From NCBI GenBank assembly GCA_002256935.1, contig NCGL01000040.1, forward strand, positions 1 through 64,000: DNA of 64,000 nt, read 5' to 3'. Each line of letters starts with the position of its first letter. Position 1 is the stretch's first letter. The DNA comes from Bdellovibrio sp. 28-41-41. GTDB taxonomy: Bacteria; Bdellovibrionota; Bdellovibrionia; Bdellovibrionales; Bdellovibrionaceae. Of the stretch, positions 25,271 to 33,851 are shown one piece after another. Position numbers and translations under genes: made by a program. The notes below the pieces were generated by a model that was given only the letters and a program-made list of their open reading frames with translations, was not told the origin of the DNA and made no database searches.

Positions 25271-27046
25271 TTATTTTGCAGAAGCAGTGCCGATATCTCG
25301 TGGATCGGCGACTGCAGTAAATTCTGAATTCTTGGTATCAAGTGATGCCGACATAACACGACATGGGATTCCGCCCAATTCAATTTTGTAACCCATATTT
25401 TTAAGTTTCTCTAGTTCTTTTGGAGCTGGTCCCGGTTGTTCGATAAACAATGTATCTGGCTGCCACTGATGATGGACGCGAATATTTTTTACAGAACTTT
25501 CCAAAGACTGTTTGAAAAATAGATGATTGAAAATAGTCAGAGCTGTGCAACTGATAATGCGCGTCCCGCCGGGGGCTCCCACTGCCATCACTGGTCGGCC
25601 CGTTTCATCAAATACAATCGTTGGAGACATACTTGATAGCGGAGTTTTAAACGGAGCAATCGAATTAGCATCAGAGCCTACAGCACCATATAAATTGGCA
25701 GCGCCTGGTTTCGATGAGAAATCGTCCATCTCGTTATTTAAAACAATTCCCGTTCCAGTGGCAACAGCGCCCGAGCCCATCCATCCATTGATTGTCTGAG
25801 TCGAACTGATCGCATTACCTTCTTTATCCAAGAACGACATATGCGTTGTTTCAGTCGATTCATATTTTTGATCAACATTACCGAAACGAACTTCGCTAGT
25901 CGCACGAGCTTTATCAAGCGTAATTTCTTTTTTGCGCTGATTTAAATAAGCGTCAGAAATAAGCTGAGTTATTGGGACTTTCACGAAATCTGGGTCACCT
26001 AAATATTGCGCACGATCAGCGAACGCCATCTGGAAAGCTGAGGCTTGGTAATGAATTACTTTTGCCGTATTCATATCCATCGGTGTCCAGTTTTCTTTTT
26101 CTAACATTTTTAGGAACTGAACGACGTGGATGCCGCCGGAACTTGGTGGTGGCATCGATACGATTCTATAGTTCATGAATTTAGATTCAACCGGGGTACG
26201 AGCAATTGTTTTGTATTTTTTCAAGTCAGACGCGGTAAGGATGCCGCCCGATTTCTTTAAGAAACTCAACATTTTTTTAGCTGTCTCGCCTTGGTAGAAT
26301 TCTTTTTCGCCATTTTTTGCAATAGCTCTTAAAGTATTAGCTAAATCAGATTGAACTAGAACGTCGCCCACTTTATAAGTCGTGCCGTCTTCTTTAATAA
26401 ATATTTTTTTAGAATCTGGAAACTTAGCTAGAACGTCTTGTCTATCCTTTAGGGCCTTCTCTAGATCTGGGTAAACAAAAAATCCCTCGTCGGCCATTTT
26501 AATGGAAGGAGCCATTACGTCAGCCCATTTTATTTTTCCATATTTCTTGTGAATTTCCCAAAGACCTTTCACTAAACCAGGAACGCCGACTGATAAAGCA
26601 CCATCTTTAGATAGATCGCTTAGGTAAATACCTTTTTTATCCAAATAAATATCACGGAAGGATTTCATAGGCGCACGTTCGCGGAAATCAATTACTACGT
26701 TTTTTTTAGATCCTGCTTGGTGAAATACTAAAAATCCACCGCCGCCAATGCCGGTTGAATGAGGACGCTCGACCGAAATACAAAATGATGCTGCGACAAA
26801 GGCATCAATTAAATTGCCACCTTTGTCTAACACGTCAGTAGCGGCTTTCGTAGTTAGGATACCTTGAGTCGCTAGAGCATATTTTTTACCGGTCATCACG
26901 AAATCTTGCCGATGAGGTTTTGCAAAATCGGAAACGATAACTGAACTTTGTGGAGTTTCCGTTGCTTTCTGAGTGCTCGAGCAGCCGACTAGTAAAAAAG
27001 CACTGATGGCAAAGTAGGAAGATAATTTTAGAATAGTCTGTCGCAT
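25271..27046 (-). CDS. ggt: Gamma-glutamyltransferase, lipoprotein form
   Basis: About 591 residues from the ATG at 27044-27046, which has GAGGA well placed upstream; an ATG at 27064 lacks this. Cleaves and transfers the gamma-glutamyl group of glutathione outside the cytosol. It is made as a precursor that self-cleaves before a threonine; here ESTETTHMSFLDKEGNAISS contains that site, and GTGIVLNNEMDDFS and GAPGGTRIISC are conserved. The N-terminus has a lipobox (LLVGC), so the protein is probably membrane-anchored, unlike soluble periplasmic Ggt of enterics. Confidence 0.93.
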   Translation of the reverse strand: MRQTILKLSSYFAISAFLLVGCSSTQKATETPQSSVIVSDFAKPHRQDFVMTGKKYALATQGILTTKAATDVLDKGGNLIDAFVAASFCISVERPHSTGIGGGGFLVFHQAGSKKNVVIDFRERAPMKSFRDIYLDKKGIYLSDLSKDGALSVGVPGLVKGLWEIHKKYGKIKWADVMAPSIKMADEGFFVYPDLEKALKDRQDVLAKFPDSKKIFIKEDGTTYKVGDVLVQSDLANTLRAIAKNGEKEFYQGETAKKMLSFLKKSGGILTASDLKKYKTIARTPVESKFMNYRIVSMPPPSSGGIHVVQFLKMLEKENWTPMDMNTAKVIHYQASAFQMAFADRAQYLGDPDFVKVPITQLISDAYLNQRKKEITLDKARATSEVRFGNVDQKYESTETTHMSFLDKEGNAISSTQTINGWMGSGAVATGTGIVLNNEMDDFSSKPGAANLYGAVGSDANSIAPFKTPLSSMSPTIVFDETGRPVMAVGAPGGTRIISCTALTIFNHLFFKQSLESSVKNIRVHHQWQPDTLFIEQPGPAPKELEKLKNMGYKIELGGIPCRVMSASLDTKNSEFTAVADPRDIGTASAK

Positions 27047-27056
27047 AGTATCCTCA

Positions 27057-27782
27057 TTAAACAAGTTGAATGTCTTTATAAAAATTTTTGGTTAGTGAAA
27101 ATGTACCCTCTCTTTTTTCCGTGAACGAATGATCGATAGCCAGCTCTTCATATTTCGTTTGTTGGCCAAGTAGTGGCAAAACCGAGCGGGTTCTTTCTTC
27201 CGGGGTCAGCAAATCGTTTTTAGCTTGCAGAATCAGGCCCGGGCGTTGCCATTGAAGGGGCGCTAGAGATTTGGGATAATCATAGTGCTGTTGAATCATT
27301 TTAAATTCTGCGCACACTTCAGAATGAGTGCGATGAAAGAACATGTGCGGATATTCCTTCATTAAATTTTCCGCGAGTTCTTCGATACCTTTGCTGGCCG
27401 GGATCTGAGTGAATGGCGAGTACAACACAAGTGAAGCTAGATCATTTACGAAATGCGGCAATAGATTTAGCGAAACAAATCCACCCCAGCTATGTCCTAG
27501 AAAGTGAATGCGCTTTAAATTAAATTCTTTTTTAATATGATCAACATAGCGTTTAGCTGTCGTGAGTGATTTTTCAAAATAGAATTTCCCTAAGGATTCG
27601 CCGATGCCCTCGTAATGGTGAACAAATATACTCGCTTTGGTGGATTCAAAAAGAAAATGGGCCAAATCTTTGTTACGATTTTTTTGCGAGGGAAAACCGT
27701 GGAATATAAAAATCCCATCACTTGAGTTTTGATCGTACATATAGTTGAAGCAGGGGCCAAATTCAGGCAAGCAGCGAAACAT
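27057..27782 (-). CDS. Alpha/beta-hydrolase
   Basis: About 241 residues from the ATG at 27780-27782; a TTG at 27800 is the other possible start. GIFIFHGFPS contains the oxyanion HG, GHSWGG is the nucleophile elbow, and AKNDLLTPEERT and DHSF supply the expected acid and histidine. Resembles serine aminopeptidase/lysophospholipase-like hydrolases. Lies 10 bases upstream of ggt in the same direction and is probably cotranscribed with it. Substrate unknown. Confidence 0.82.
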   Translation of the reverse strand: MFRCLPEFGPCFNYMYDQNSSDGIFIFHGFPSQKNRNKDLAHFLFESTKASIFVHHYEGIGESLGKFYFEKSLTTAKRYVDHIKKEFNLKRIHFLGHSWGGFVSLNLLPHFVNDLASLVLYSPFTQIPASKGIEELAENLMKEYPHMFFHRTHSEVCAEFKMIQQHYDYPKSLAPLQWQRPGLILQAKNDLLTPEERTRSVLPLLGQQTKYEELAIDHSFTEKREGTFSLTKNFYKDIQLV

Positions 27783-27828
27783 CGTTAAAATATTTACCAA
27801 TTCGTTCGGCTTTGGTATCCTATTCTTT

Positions 27829-28272
27829 ATGAAAGCACAGAAGTCTAAATGGTTTTATTTAAAAATTGGTCTCTATGGGATACTTCTCTACTCGGTCGTC
27901 TCAATAATGCAATACGTTAAGTCGCCGACATTTTCCAGTAATGTGGATGCAGTCATGGGCTCGCCGTCTCAAGCGCGACTCCTATCGTGGTGCTCAAACT
28001 CTGTGCAAGTGGTTTTCATAGTTCAGGGCGATCAAACCATTCGGGATGCAAAAGCGATTCAAGAGCTGTGTCACCTGGCTTATTCTAGTTATAATTCCAG
28101 CGAGGTGACCGACATCCAGTGGTCCCCTTTCATGAAAGCTATGAACGAGAAAGGTGAAGAGATTATTTTGGAAGCGTCACCTACCCATAATTTCGTAAAA
28201 CAAGGCAGTTTGATCTATAAAGCAGAGGGCCTGACTAGCAAGTTGACCTCGCTTGGAATCAAGGTCGACTAA
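27829..28272 (+). CDS. Single-span membrane protein of unknown function
   Basis: 147 residues from the ATG at 27829 (MKAQKSKWFYLKIG); the open frame extends upstream, but that part overlaps the divergent hydrolase gene and has no good start. One hydrophobic segment at about 12-30 and a soluble region of about 115 residues. Family not recognised. Confidence 0.6.
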   Translation: MKAQKSKWFYLKIGLYGILLYSVVSIMQYVKSPTFSSNVDAVMGSPSQARLLSWCSNSVQVVFIVQGDQTIRDAKAIQELCHLAYSSYNSSEVTDIQWSPFMKAMNEKGEEIILEASPTHNFVKQGSLIYKAEGLTSKLTSLGIKVD

Positions 28273-28297
28273 GGGATAAATCCCAAGGAATCGATTC

Positions 28298-28326
28298 TTG
28301 ACTTCAAAATTCAAATCTACTAGTTT
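28298..28326 (+). promoter_or_regulatory. Promoter of tRNA-Asn
   Basis: TTGACT at 28298-28303, exactly 17 bases, TAGTTT at 28321-28326. The tRNA 5' end follows 14 bases later, giving a leader of about 8 bases. Confidence 0.6.
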
Positions 28327-28340
28327 CAAATTTCCAGTGT

Positions 28341-28416
28341 TCAGGAGTAGCTCAGCTGGTAGAGCAAGCGGCTGTTAACCGCTTGGTCGGGGGTTCGAGT
28401 CCCTCCTCCTGAGCCA
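28341..28416 (+). tRNA. tRNA-Asn (GUU anticodon)
   Basis: Seventy-six bases. Acceptor arms TCAGGAG/CTCCTGA with encoded CCA, D arm GCTCAGCTGGTAGAGC, anticodon stem around CTGTTAA (anticodon GTT), and T loop GTTCGAGTC. All four arms pair. Confidence 0.97.
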
Positions 28417-28466
28417 ATTTTTCCCATTAATTCTTCTTTTTTGAACTAAACTGAATAAGTTTATAT

Positions 28467-30053
28467 TTACGCCGGTTTTTTCAAGACCCAAAGCTGTGTT
28501 AATTTCAAAGGGATTTCATCAAGGGGAACTTGCAATTGACTGGCTCCAGATTCCCAAGCTGATTTTGGCATTCCGTACACGACGCACGAATCTTCGTCTT
28601 GGGACAAAGTCATTGAGCCTTTTTCTTTCATCTTTAATAGTCCATTAGTCCCATCTGACCCCATACCTGTGAGTATGACTCCGATTGTTTTTTTTCCTAA
28701 CGTTTCTGCAACAGATTGAAAGAGATAGTCGACGGATGGTTTATGGCGAGTCATTGGTGGATCATCATTTATTTCTACAAAAAGTCCTGATGGTTTTTTG
28801 ATGACTTTCATTTGCGTTCCGCCTGGCGCGATTAAAACGCGATTTGAGTGAACTGCGTCTCCAGACTCAGCTTCTTTTACTTCAAAAGGGCAGAGTGAAT
28901 TCATTCGATCAGCAAAGGCCCTTGAAAATACTGGTGGGATATGCTGAACGATAACGATTGGAGGGATGTTTTTCGGTAACGCCGTTAGAACTTCCTTTAG
29001 GGCTTCAGTGCCTCCCGTTGAGGCTCCAATTGCTATAACGATGTGAGGATCAAATGCAAAATTGGGATTTCCTGAAGGGACAAATTTCTTGATGTGGCGT
29101 GGCCCCCGAACCTTTGCCGATGCCGCATTTATCACTTTTTCTCTTATAAGTGGCGCGGCGGAATTAAGATCTGACAGGGAAGGCTTTTGAATATAGTCTA
29201 TGGCTCCCAATTCCAATGCTTCAAAAACCTCGTTACCGTCCTTCAATTCTAAGGACGTAATCATAACAACGGGTAATTTGTATTTCGGAACCAATGTTTT
29301 AAGCCACTGAACGCCAGTCATTCGAGGCATGTGCACGTCAAGAGTAATAACATCTGGCTTAGTTGTCGGAAGTAATAGCTCAGCCTTAAGTGGGTCTTCG
29401 GCTTGACCAACGACATTTATGTTCGGGTCCTGAGACAAAATTTTCGTTAACAGCTCTCGAATAGTTTTTGAATCGTCAACGATCAAAACTCGGATCTTTC
29501 TTTTTGATTCGGTATTGCCCAAATTCAAAATAGGTTTTTCTATTTTATCTGACAGACCAATGGCTTTAGCAGCAGACGGTCGCGAATATCCTGGTCCCAC
29601 AAATGCGACTTGCAGGCGTCCCGTTTGGAGATGAAAAAGGATCTTACGACCACGGGTTCCTCCCACGTCTTCTCCGACAATTGGAATTTTATGCTTTGAT
29701 AGTAATTTTTTAGCGATCTTTACGTTCTCTGAACCCACATGTTGCGATGGGTGTTCGGACGCAATATTGTTAGCACCGCCGACTAGTTTTGCCTTAAGTT
29801 GATAACTTTTTACCCCCAGGTGATGACAAGTCTTTAAAATCAGGTCTTCAATGGCATAGTCGCCATAGCGTAAAGGATTGTCCTTTGAATTACTAGGTAG
29901 CTCGGGGAGAGCGTAATGAATCACGCCGCCACCTTTTTCAGAATCCGAAAAAAGGCAAACCGAAACACACGAACCCAGGACCGTGCTTACAGCGACGGGC
30001 TCTTTAGATACGACGAGTTCGGCAATATTTAAGCTTACGATATCCTGGCTCAT
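28467..30053 (-). CDS. CheD-CheB fusion: receptor deamidase plus methylesterase
   Basis: 528 residues with three domains. Residues 1-165 are CheD (receptor glutamine deamidase) with GSCV (C29) and IHYALP (H46) as catalytic pair. Residues about 186-305 are a receiver: VLIVDDSKTIRELL, then TLDVHMPRMTG with the phosphoacceptor Asp, and YIQKPS. Residues about 330-525 are the CheB methylesterase: GASTGGTEAL (Ser), VIVQHIPP (His) and TGMGSDGTNG (Asp). Both enzymes act on the same MCP residues. Separate genes are the norm, so this fusion is unusual. Overlaps cheR by 4 bases. Confidence 0.92.
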   Translation of the reverse strand: MSQDIVSLNIAELVVSKEPVAVSTVLGSCVSVCLFSDSEKGGGVIHYALPELPSNSKDNPLRYGDYAIEDLILKTCHHLGVKSYQLKAKLVGGANNIASEHPSQHVGSENVKIAKKLLSKHKIPIVGEDVGGTRGRKILFHLQTGRLQVAFVGPGYSRPSAAKAIGLSDKIEKPILNLGNTESKRKIRVLIVDDSKTIRELLTKILSQDPNINVVGQAEDPLKAELLLPTTKPDVITLDVHMPRMTGVQWLKTLVPKYKLPVVMITSLELKDGNEVFEALELGAIDYIQKPSLSDLNSAAPLIREKVINAASAKVRGPRHIKKFVPSGNPNFAFDPHIVIAIGASTGGTEALKEVLTALPKNIPPIVIVQHIPPVFSRAFADRMNSLCPFEVKEAESGDAVHSNRVLIAPGGTQMKVIKKPSGLFVEINDDPPMTRHKPSVDYLFQSVAETLGKKTIGVILTGMGSDGTNGLLKMKEKGSMTLSQDEDSCVVYGMPKSAWESGASQLQVPLDEIPLKLTQLWVLKKPA

Positions 30054-30868
30054 ACCGAAGCTTTCCTAAATACTGCCGGTTGAATGGTGGCAAATAAATG
30101 TTGTGTTCCCGATATTGATTCTGAATGTCCGATAAAAAGATGTCCGTGAGGTTTAAGTGATAAATGTAGTTTTTCCATTAGCGTATTTATCGTCTTTCTT
30201 TCAAAATAAATAAGCACATTTCTGCAAAAAATGACTTCAAAAAGTTCATCACCAGGATAGGTATTTTCAATCAGGTTGTGCTGCTTAAAAGAGATTTTAG
30301 AGTGTATTTCATCTGCGACTTTAAACCAGCCTTCGACATTTTTTTTCCCCTTTGATAAGAAGGGCTGATATTGCTCAGGTATTTCTGACGATTTTGAAAT
30401 CGGATATACACCATTTTGCGCTTTTCTTAAAACCTGAGTGTCGATATCAGTCGCCAGAATTTTAAATGATGTATTTTTCGGAAGATGTTTAAGTAAAACC
30501 ATAGCTATAGTATATGGCTCTTCTCCGGTCGAAGAGGCGGAGCACCAAATTTTTATTTCGGTCTTTTTTTCTTTTTTCCATTGGGGAATAAGTTCGTAAA
30601 TCAAATAATCGAAATGCTTGGACTCGCGAAAAAAATCGGTTTTATTTGTAGTCATCAAATTGACGAACTTTTGAATAACGGCTGGATTGGAATTCTGAAG
30701 TTCCTGTTTTAGTTCATCGACGGATCCAATTTCTGATTTCCGCAAAAAAGACTGGACTCGAGATTTAACCAGGTCTTTCTTTTTTTCAGTAAGAGTTATT
30801 CCCGCTAATTGGAAGATTTTCTCTTTTAAAAAGAGAAAATCTTCATCTGTAAATCTATCAGACGTCAT
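30050..30868 (-). CDS. cheR: Chemotaxis protein methyltransferase CheR
   Basis: 272 residues, usual length. Methylates glutamates of MCPs with SAM. The N-terminal helical domain carries the R-x-R linker; IKIWCSASSTGEEPYTIAMVL is the SAM-binding motif and FEVIFCRNVLIYF the conserved follow-up, with HLFIGHSES near the end. It sits 17 bases downstream of the MCP it presumably modifies and overlaps the opposing enzyme CheD-CheB. Confidence 0.94.
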   Translation of the reverse strand: MTSDRFTDEDFLFLKEKIFQLAGITLTEKKKDLVKSRVQSFLRKSEIGSVDELKQELQNSNPAVIQKFVNLMTTNKTDFFRESKHFDYLIYELIPQWKKEKKTEIKIWCSASSTGEEPYTIAMVLLKHLPKNTSFKILATDIDTQVLRKAQNGVYPISKSSEIPEQYQPFLSKGKKNVEGWFKVADEIHSKISFKQHNLIENTYPGDELFEVIFCRNVLIYFERKTINTLMEKLHLSLKPHGHLFIGHSESISGTQHLFATIQPAVFRKASV

Positions 30869-30885
30869 AGTAAGTATTAAGCTTG

Positions 30886-32649
30886 CTACACATTGTTAAA
30901 ACCATCATAATTACGATCTCGCATGGACGAACCCTCTCCAGAGGCCTTTTGAAATGACCTTGAATCGGCTTGAAATGTTTTTCTTGCTTTTGGTTTAGCG
31001 GCCTCAATATGCACGATGTTTGATTTTGGTGCTTTTGTCGCAGTCGTCACAGGACTTGAAACTGGCCCGCTAGTTACTGAACTATGATTGCCGGAAACTA
31101 TGGCCATAAGTTCTTCTACTGAAGATTTTAGAGACTCCGCTTGTCCGGAAAGTTCCTCGGCCGCACTAGCAGCTTCTTCACTTGTTGCTGCATTTTGTTG
31201 AGTGACTGTATCTAGTTGTGACATGGCTTTGTTAATTTCAGAGACTCCTTGAGCTTGCTCCTTGGCGGCCTGAGAAATTTCTAAAGAAAGACCTGATACT
31301 CTGGAAACGTTTTGAACGATTTCATTCAGAACGTCCGAGCATTGTTTCGCTACGGTAACACCGGACTCCACCTTTTCTTTTCCAGACCGAACCAATCCTT
31401 CAACTTTCTGTTGAGTGTCTCTCACGATACCTTCGACTTTAGAAATACTTGCATCTAGCATATCGGTGATTTCTTTGGCCGCGTTGCCTGACATTTGTGC
31501 CAGATTTCCAACTTCTTCAGCTACAACAGCAAATCCTTTACCGTGCTGACCAGCGCGGGCCGCTTCTACCGAGGCATTGAATGAAAGAAGTTTTGTTTGA
31601 AATACGATTTCGTTAATAACCTTCGTGCGGCTACCAATGTCTTGAATAACTTTTACGATGTCACTCATCTGTCTGTTGCTCTCATTAATTTGAGTTAGAA
31701 TCGCCTCATTACTTTGACTGATTTCATCCATTGAAGAAAGCATTTGATCAACGGATCTACGACCTTCTTCCGCTTTTTTGTGCGATTCAGAAGAACTTTC
31801 AGATGTATTTTGAGCATTCTCAGTCGCTTTTGCAATCATCGAGGTTATTTCTTCTAGTGACGCCGCAGTCTCTTCAAGCGAGGCTGCTTGTTCGGTACTT
31901 GCTTCAGAAAGCTGCTGAGAAGAAGACGCAACTTGAGAGCTCGTGGCAGCCACTTGGTCTGCATTTGATGCCAACTGATGCGCAACTGATGTAATTGAAT
32001 TTGATACTTTAGTAGAAAAAATGAAACCTACACTCAATCCTAGTAGTATCCCAGCTACTGATGTAAAGATGATTAACTGATTTGTCCCGTGGACAGAAGC
32101 CTCTGCTTCCTTAACGCCATGGTCAGCTTCCTCACGATGAAACTTTTCCAACTCTTCGATGGCTTTAGTGTAATGCTTGGTTGCCTCAGAACAGTCATGC
32201 AAGAAAATTTGATTCAACTGTTCCCTAGAAGATGATGATCCATCGTCATATAAGGAAAGAGCCTTCACACCAATTTCTTTAAAGTGTAGCCAAGCTTTAT
32301 TTACATTTTCATACTTTTCTTTTTGCCCTGGAAAAAAGGGAACCTCTCGGTACTCTTTGTTTGATGCTTCATAGGCCGCAATTAATTTTTTGGTATGGTT
32401 AACATAGTCTTTGGCTTGATCTTGGGATAGCCCGGAAAGCCCTAGCGAACTAAGATTTATCTGAATCTCCCGATAGCTCAAAAACATCTCGTGTACGGCA
32501 TTCAAATTGGGCATGGCTCTGTGGGTCACTTTGTCGTAATTGGTTTCAACGGAATTTAATCCTCGGTAAGACATGATCGCTATCACAACGCTGACTGCAG
32601 CTAGAAAGCCGCAAAGTCCTAGTAGTTTTGCTTTGAAACTAACGTTCAT
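30886..32649 (-). CDS. Methyl-accepting chemotaxis protein
   Basis: 587 residues. A membrane segment at about 8-27, a four-helix-bundle-like sensor domain at about 30-190, and a second membrane segment at about 193-214. The cytoplasmic signalling domain contains the hairpin tip [20 protein letters not shown] and [18 protein letters not shown] see no clear HAMP domain between the membrane and the methylation helices. Ligand unknown. The C-terminal tail is Ser/Thr/Lys-rich and ends without a CheR-binding pentapeptide. Confidence 0.92.
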   Translation of the reverse strand: MNVSFKAKLLGLCGFLAAVSVVIAIMSYRGLNSVETNYDKVTHRAMPNLNAVHEMFLSYREIQINLSSLGLSGLSQDQAKDYVNHTKKLIAAYEASNKEYREVPFFPGQKEKYENVNKAWLHFKEIGVKALSLYDDGSSSSREQLNQIFLHDCSEATKHYTKAIEELEKFHREEADHGVKEAEASVHGTNQLIIFTSVAGILLGLSVGFIFSTKVSNSITSVAHQLASNADQVAATSSQVASSSQQLSEASTEQAASLEETAASLEEITSMIAKATENAQNTSESSSESHKKAEEGRRSVDQMLSSMDEISQSNEAILTQINESNRQMSDIVKVIQDIGSRTKVINEIVFQTKLLSFNASVEAARAGQHGKGFAVVAEEVGNLAQMSGNAAKEITDMLDASISKVEGIVRDTQQKVEGLVRSGKEKVESGVTVAKQCSDVLNEIVQNVSRVSGLSLEISQAAKEQAQGVSEINKAMSQLDTVTQQNAATSEEAASAAEELSGQAESLKSSVEELMAIVSGNHSSVTSGPVSSPVTTATKAPKSNIVHIEAAKPKARKTFQADSRSFQKASGEGSSMRDRNYDGFNNV

Positions 32650-32675
32650 ATCGGAAATTCCTTAAACTTTTCGAC

Positions 32676-32825
32676 TCAAGTCGAACTATATTTTAGCATT
32701 AAACTATCAGGACCAGGAGAACCAGACATGTTTTCTTGTTTGGATGTTTCCGTTTTTACAAATCCGCAAACACTTAGTGTCGCCGTAGCAAATGGAATTA
32801 AGAGACTGTTGTTGATTTTCGACAT
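32676..32825 (-). CDS. 49-residue putative lipoprotein inside the chemotaxis operon
   Basis: Read by hand: ATG at 32823-32825, stop at 32676-32678. MSKINNSLLIPFATATLSVC leads to a lipobox (LSVC-G) and a 29-residue polar tail rich in Ser, Thr and Lys. AGAG lies 8 to 10 bases before the ATG. It starts 11 bases after the cheW stop and ends 26 bases before the MCP start, all in the same direction, which supports a real gene. It could sit on the outer face of the membrane near the MCP sensor domain; that is inference. Confidence 0.6.
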   Translation of the reverse strand: MSKINNSLLIPFATATLSVCGFVKTETSKQENMSGSPGPDSLMLKYSST

Positions 32826-32836
32826 TAGTTTTCTCT

Positions 32837-33325
32837 CTAAGCGGCCTTCATCGTTTGTGATTTCATAGTTTTAAGATCATCAGTGTTCAGTGCTTTTTCT
32901 AAATCGATTAAAAGTGTAAGATCTTTGTCTTGCCTAGCGACCCCAAAGATATAGTCAGTTTTTGTAGAAGAGTCGTGAACTGGTGGTTCGTTAATCATCG
33001 AATTCTCAAAACTTGTTACCGAGTTTACAGAATCAACGACTACGCCAAGCGAAAGTCCGTTAACATCAAGAATAACGATAGTTGTTTCCGGTGTTGTGCT
33101 TGCTTTTCCAACTTTCAATTTTACACGGAGGTCAATGACCGAAATCACTTGCCCCCGCAGATTCATGATACCTTTAAAATAAGGAGCAGCTTGAGGAATG
33201 TTGGTAGTCTCTGTGTTGGCAATAACTTCTTTGACTTGCAACAAAGGCATGGCAAATTTTTCATTTCCAAGAGAAAAGCATAAATATCGGCTCGCTGATT
33301 CCGTAGAATTTTTTTGTTCATTCAT
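32837..33325 (-). CDS. cheW: Chemotaxis coupling protein CheW
   Basis: 162 residues. Couples CheA to MCPs. Matches the CheW SH3-like fold: YLCFSLGNEKFAMPLLQVKEVI, IPQAAPYFKGIMNLRGQVISVIDLR (conserved NLRG), and LGVVVDSV. A short reading frame ends 8 bases inside its start, suggesting coupling to an upstream small gene or gene remnant. Confidence 0.94.
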   Translation of the reverse strand: MNEQKNSTESASRYLCFSLGNEKFAMPLLQVKEVIANTETTNIPQAAPYFKGIMNLRGQVISVIDLRVKLKVGKASTTPETTIVILDVNGLSLGVVVDSVNSVTSFENSMINEPPVHDSSTKTDYIFGVARQDKDLTLLIDLEKALNTDDLKTMKSQTMKAA

Positions 33326-33491
33326 TTCTTAAAGCTCCCTCGACAATCAAGTCGATCTCGGATTCAAGGTCATGAAAACTCACGTTTCCAAGCATTCGAC
33401 GAGTTATATGGCCAAATTTGTTCTTCAGGCCTTCAAGTTTTTGAACTTCATTCGGACTAAAACTGGCAGATTGTTCGTCTTTTATTTTCGT
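33318..33491 (-). pseudogene. Short open frame before cheW without a normal start codon
   Basis: The frame runs from just after a TGA at 33492-33494 to a TGA at 33318-33320 and gives about 57 residues, including SFSPNEVQKLEGLKNKFGHI and HDLESEIDLIVEGAL. It has coding-like composition and overlaps the cheW start. The first in-frame ATG would leave only 25 residues. A TTG in a neighbouring frame (33494-33496) hints at a one-base shift. It may be a small Che-associated protein with an unusual start or a 3' remnant of a gene. Confidence 0.4.
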
Positions 33492-33662
33492 TCAATGAAA
33501 TAATCGGATTAAATATTGTAAACCTTAAGTAAATCTATAGTGAAGATTTCTCTATTAGTTGGCGAGAATTTTAGAAATGATTGGTCTAGTCTTTTGTCTG
33601 TAAATCAAACCTAACTGCAAGAGGACCTTTGCTCCCAATTTAAGAAAACATTTAATATCTTT

Positions 33663-33767
33663 ATGAGACATCCCCGAATTCTAGCGATAGATGACGAACG
33701 AACCCTTTTGAGAATTATTAGAGATTCTTTGTATGAAATTCGATCACAAACACCTAAGAATCAGTGA
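33663..33767 (+). pseudogene. Receiver-domain N-terminal fragment, plus strand
   Basis: ATG at 33663 opens a 34-residue frame, MRHPRILAIDDERTLLRIIR, which matches strand 1, the acidic DDE pocket and helix 1 of a response regulator receiver. It then runs to a stop at 33765-33767. The phosphoacceptor Asp and everything after helix 1 are missing. Confidence 0.45.
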
Positions 33768-33851
33768 GAAAGGCTGTTCTGTAATAATTTCACCGATTGC
33801 AGGTTCGTCCTCTACAATACCAGGCTGAGATTTTAACCAACGTTTATCGAT
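33744..33851 (-). pseudogene. Receiver-domain N-terminal fragment, minus strand, in frame after the CheR-receiver stop
   Basis: Continuing in frame past the TAG of the CheR-receiver gene gives 35 residues, including GIVEDEPAIGEIITEQ, which resembles the VEDE acidic pocket and helix 1 of a receiver. A TGA at 33744-33746 ends it. No start codon. It converges on the plus-strand fragment at 33663-33767 and both break off within about 25 bases of each other. Confidence 0.35.
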
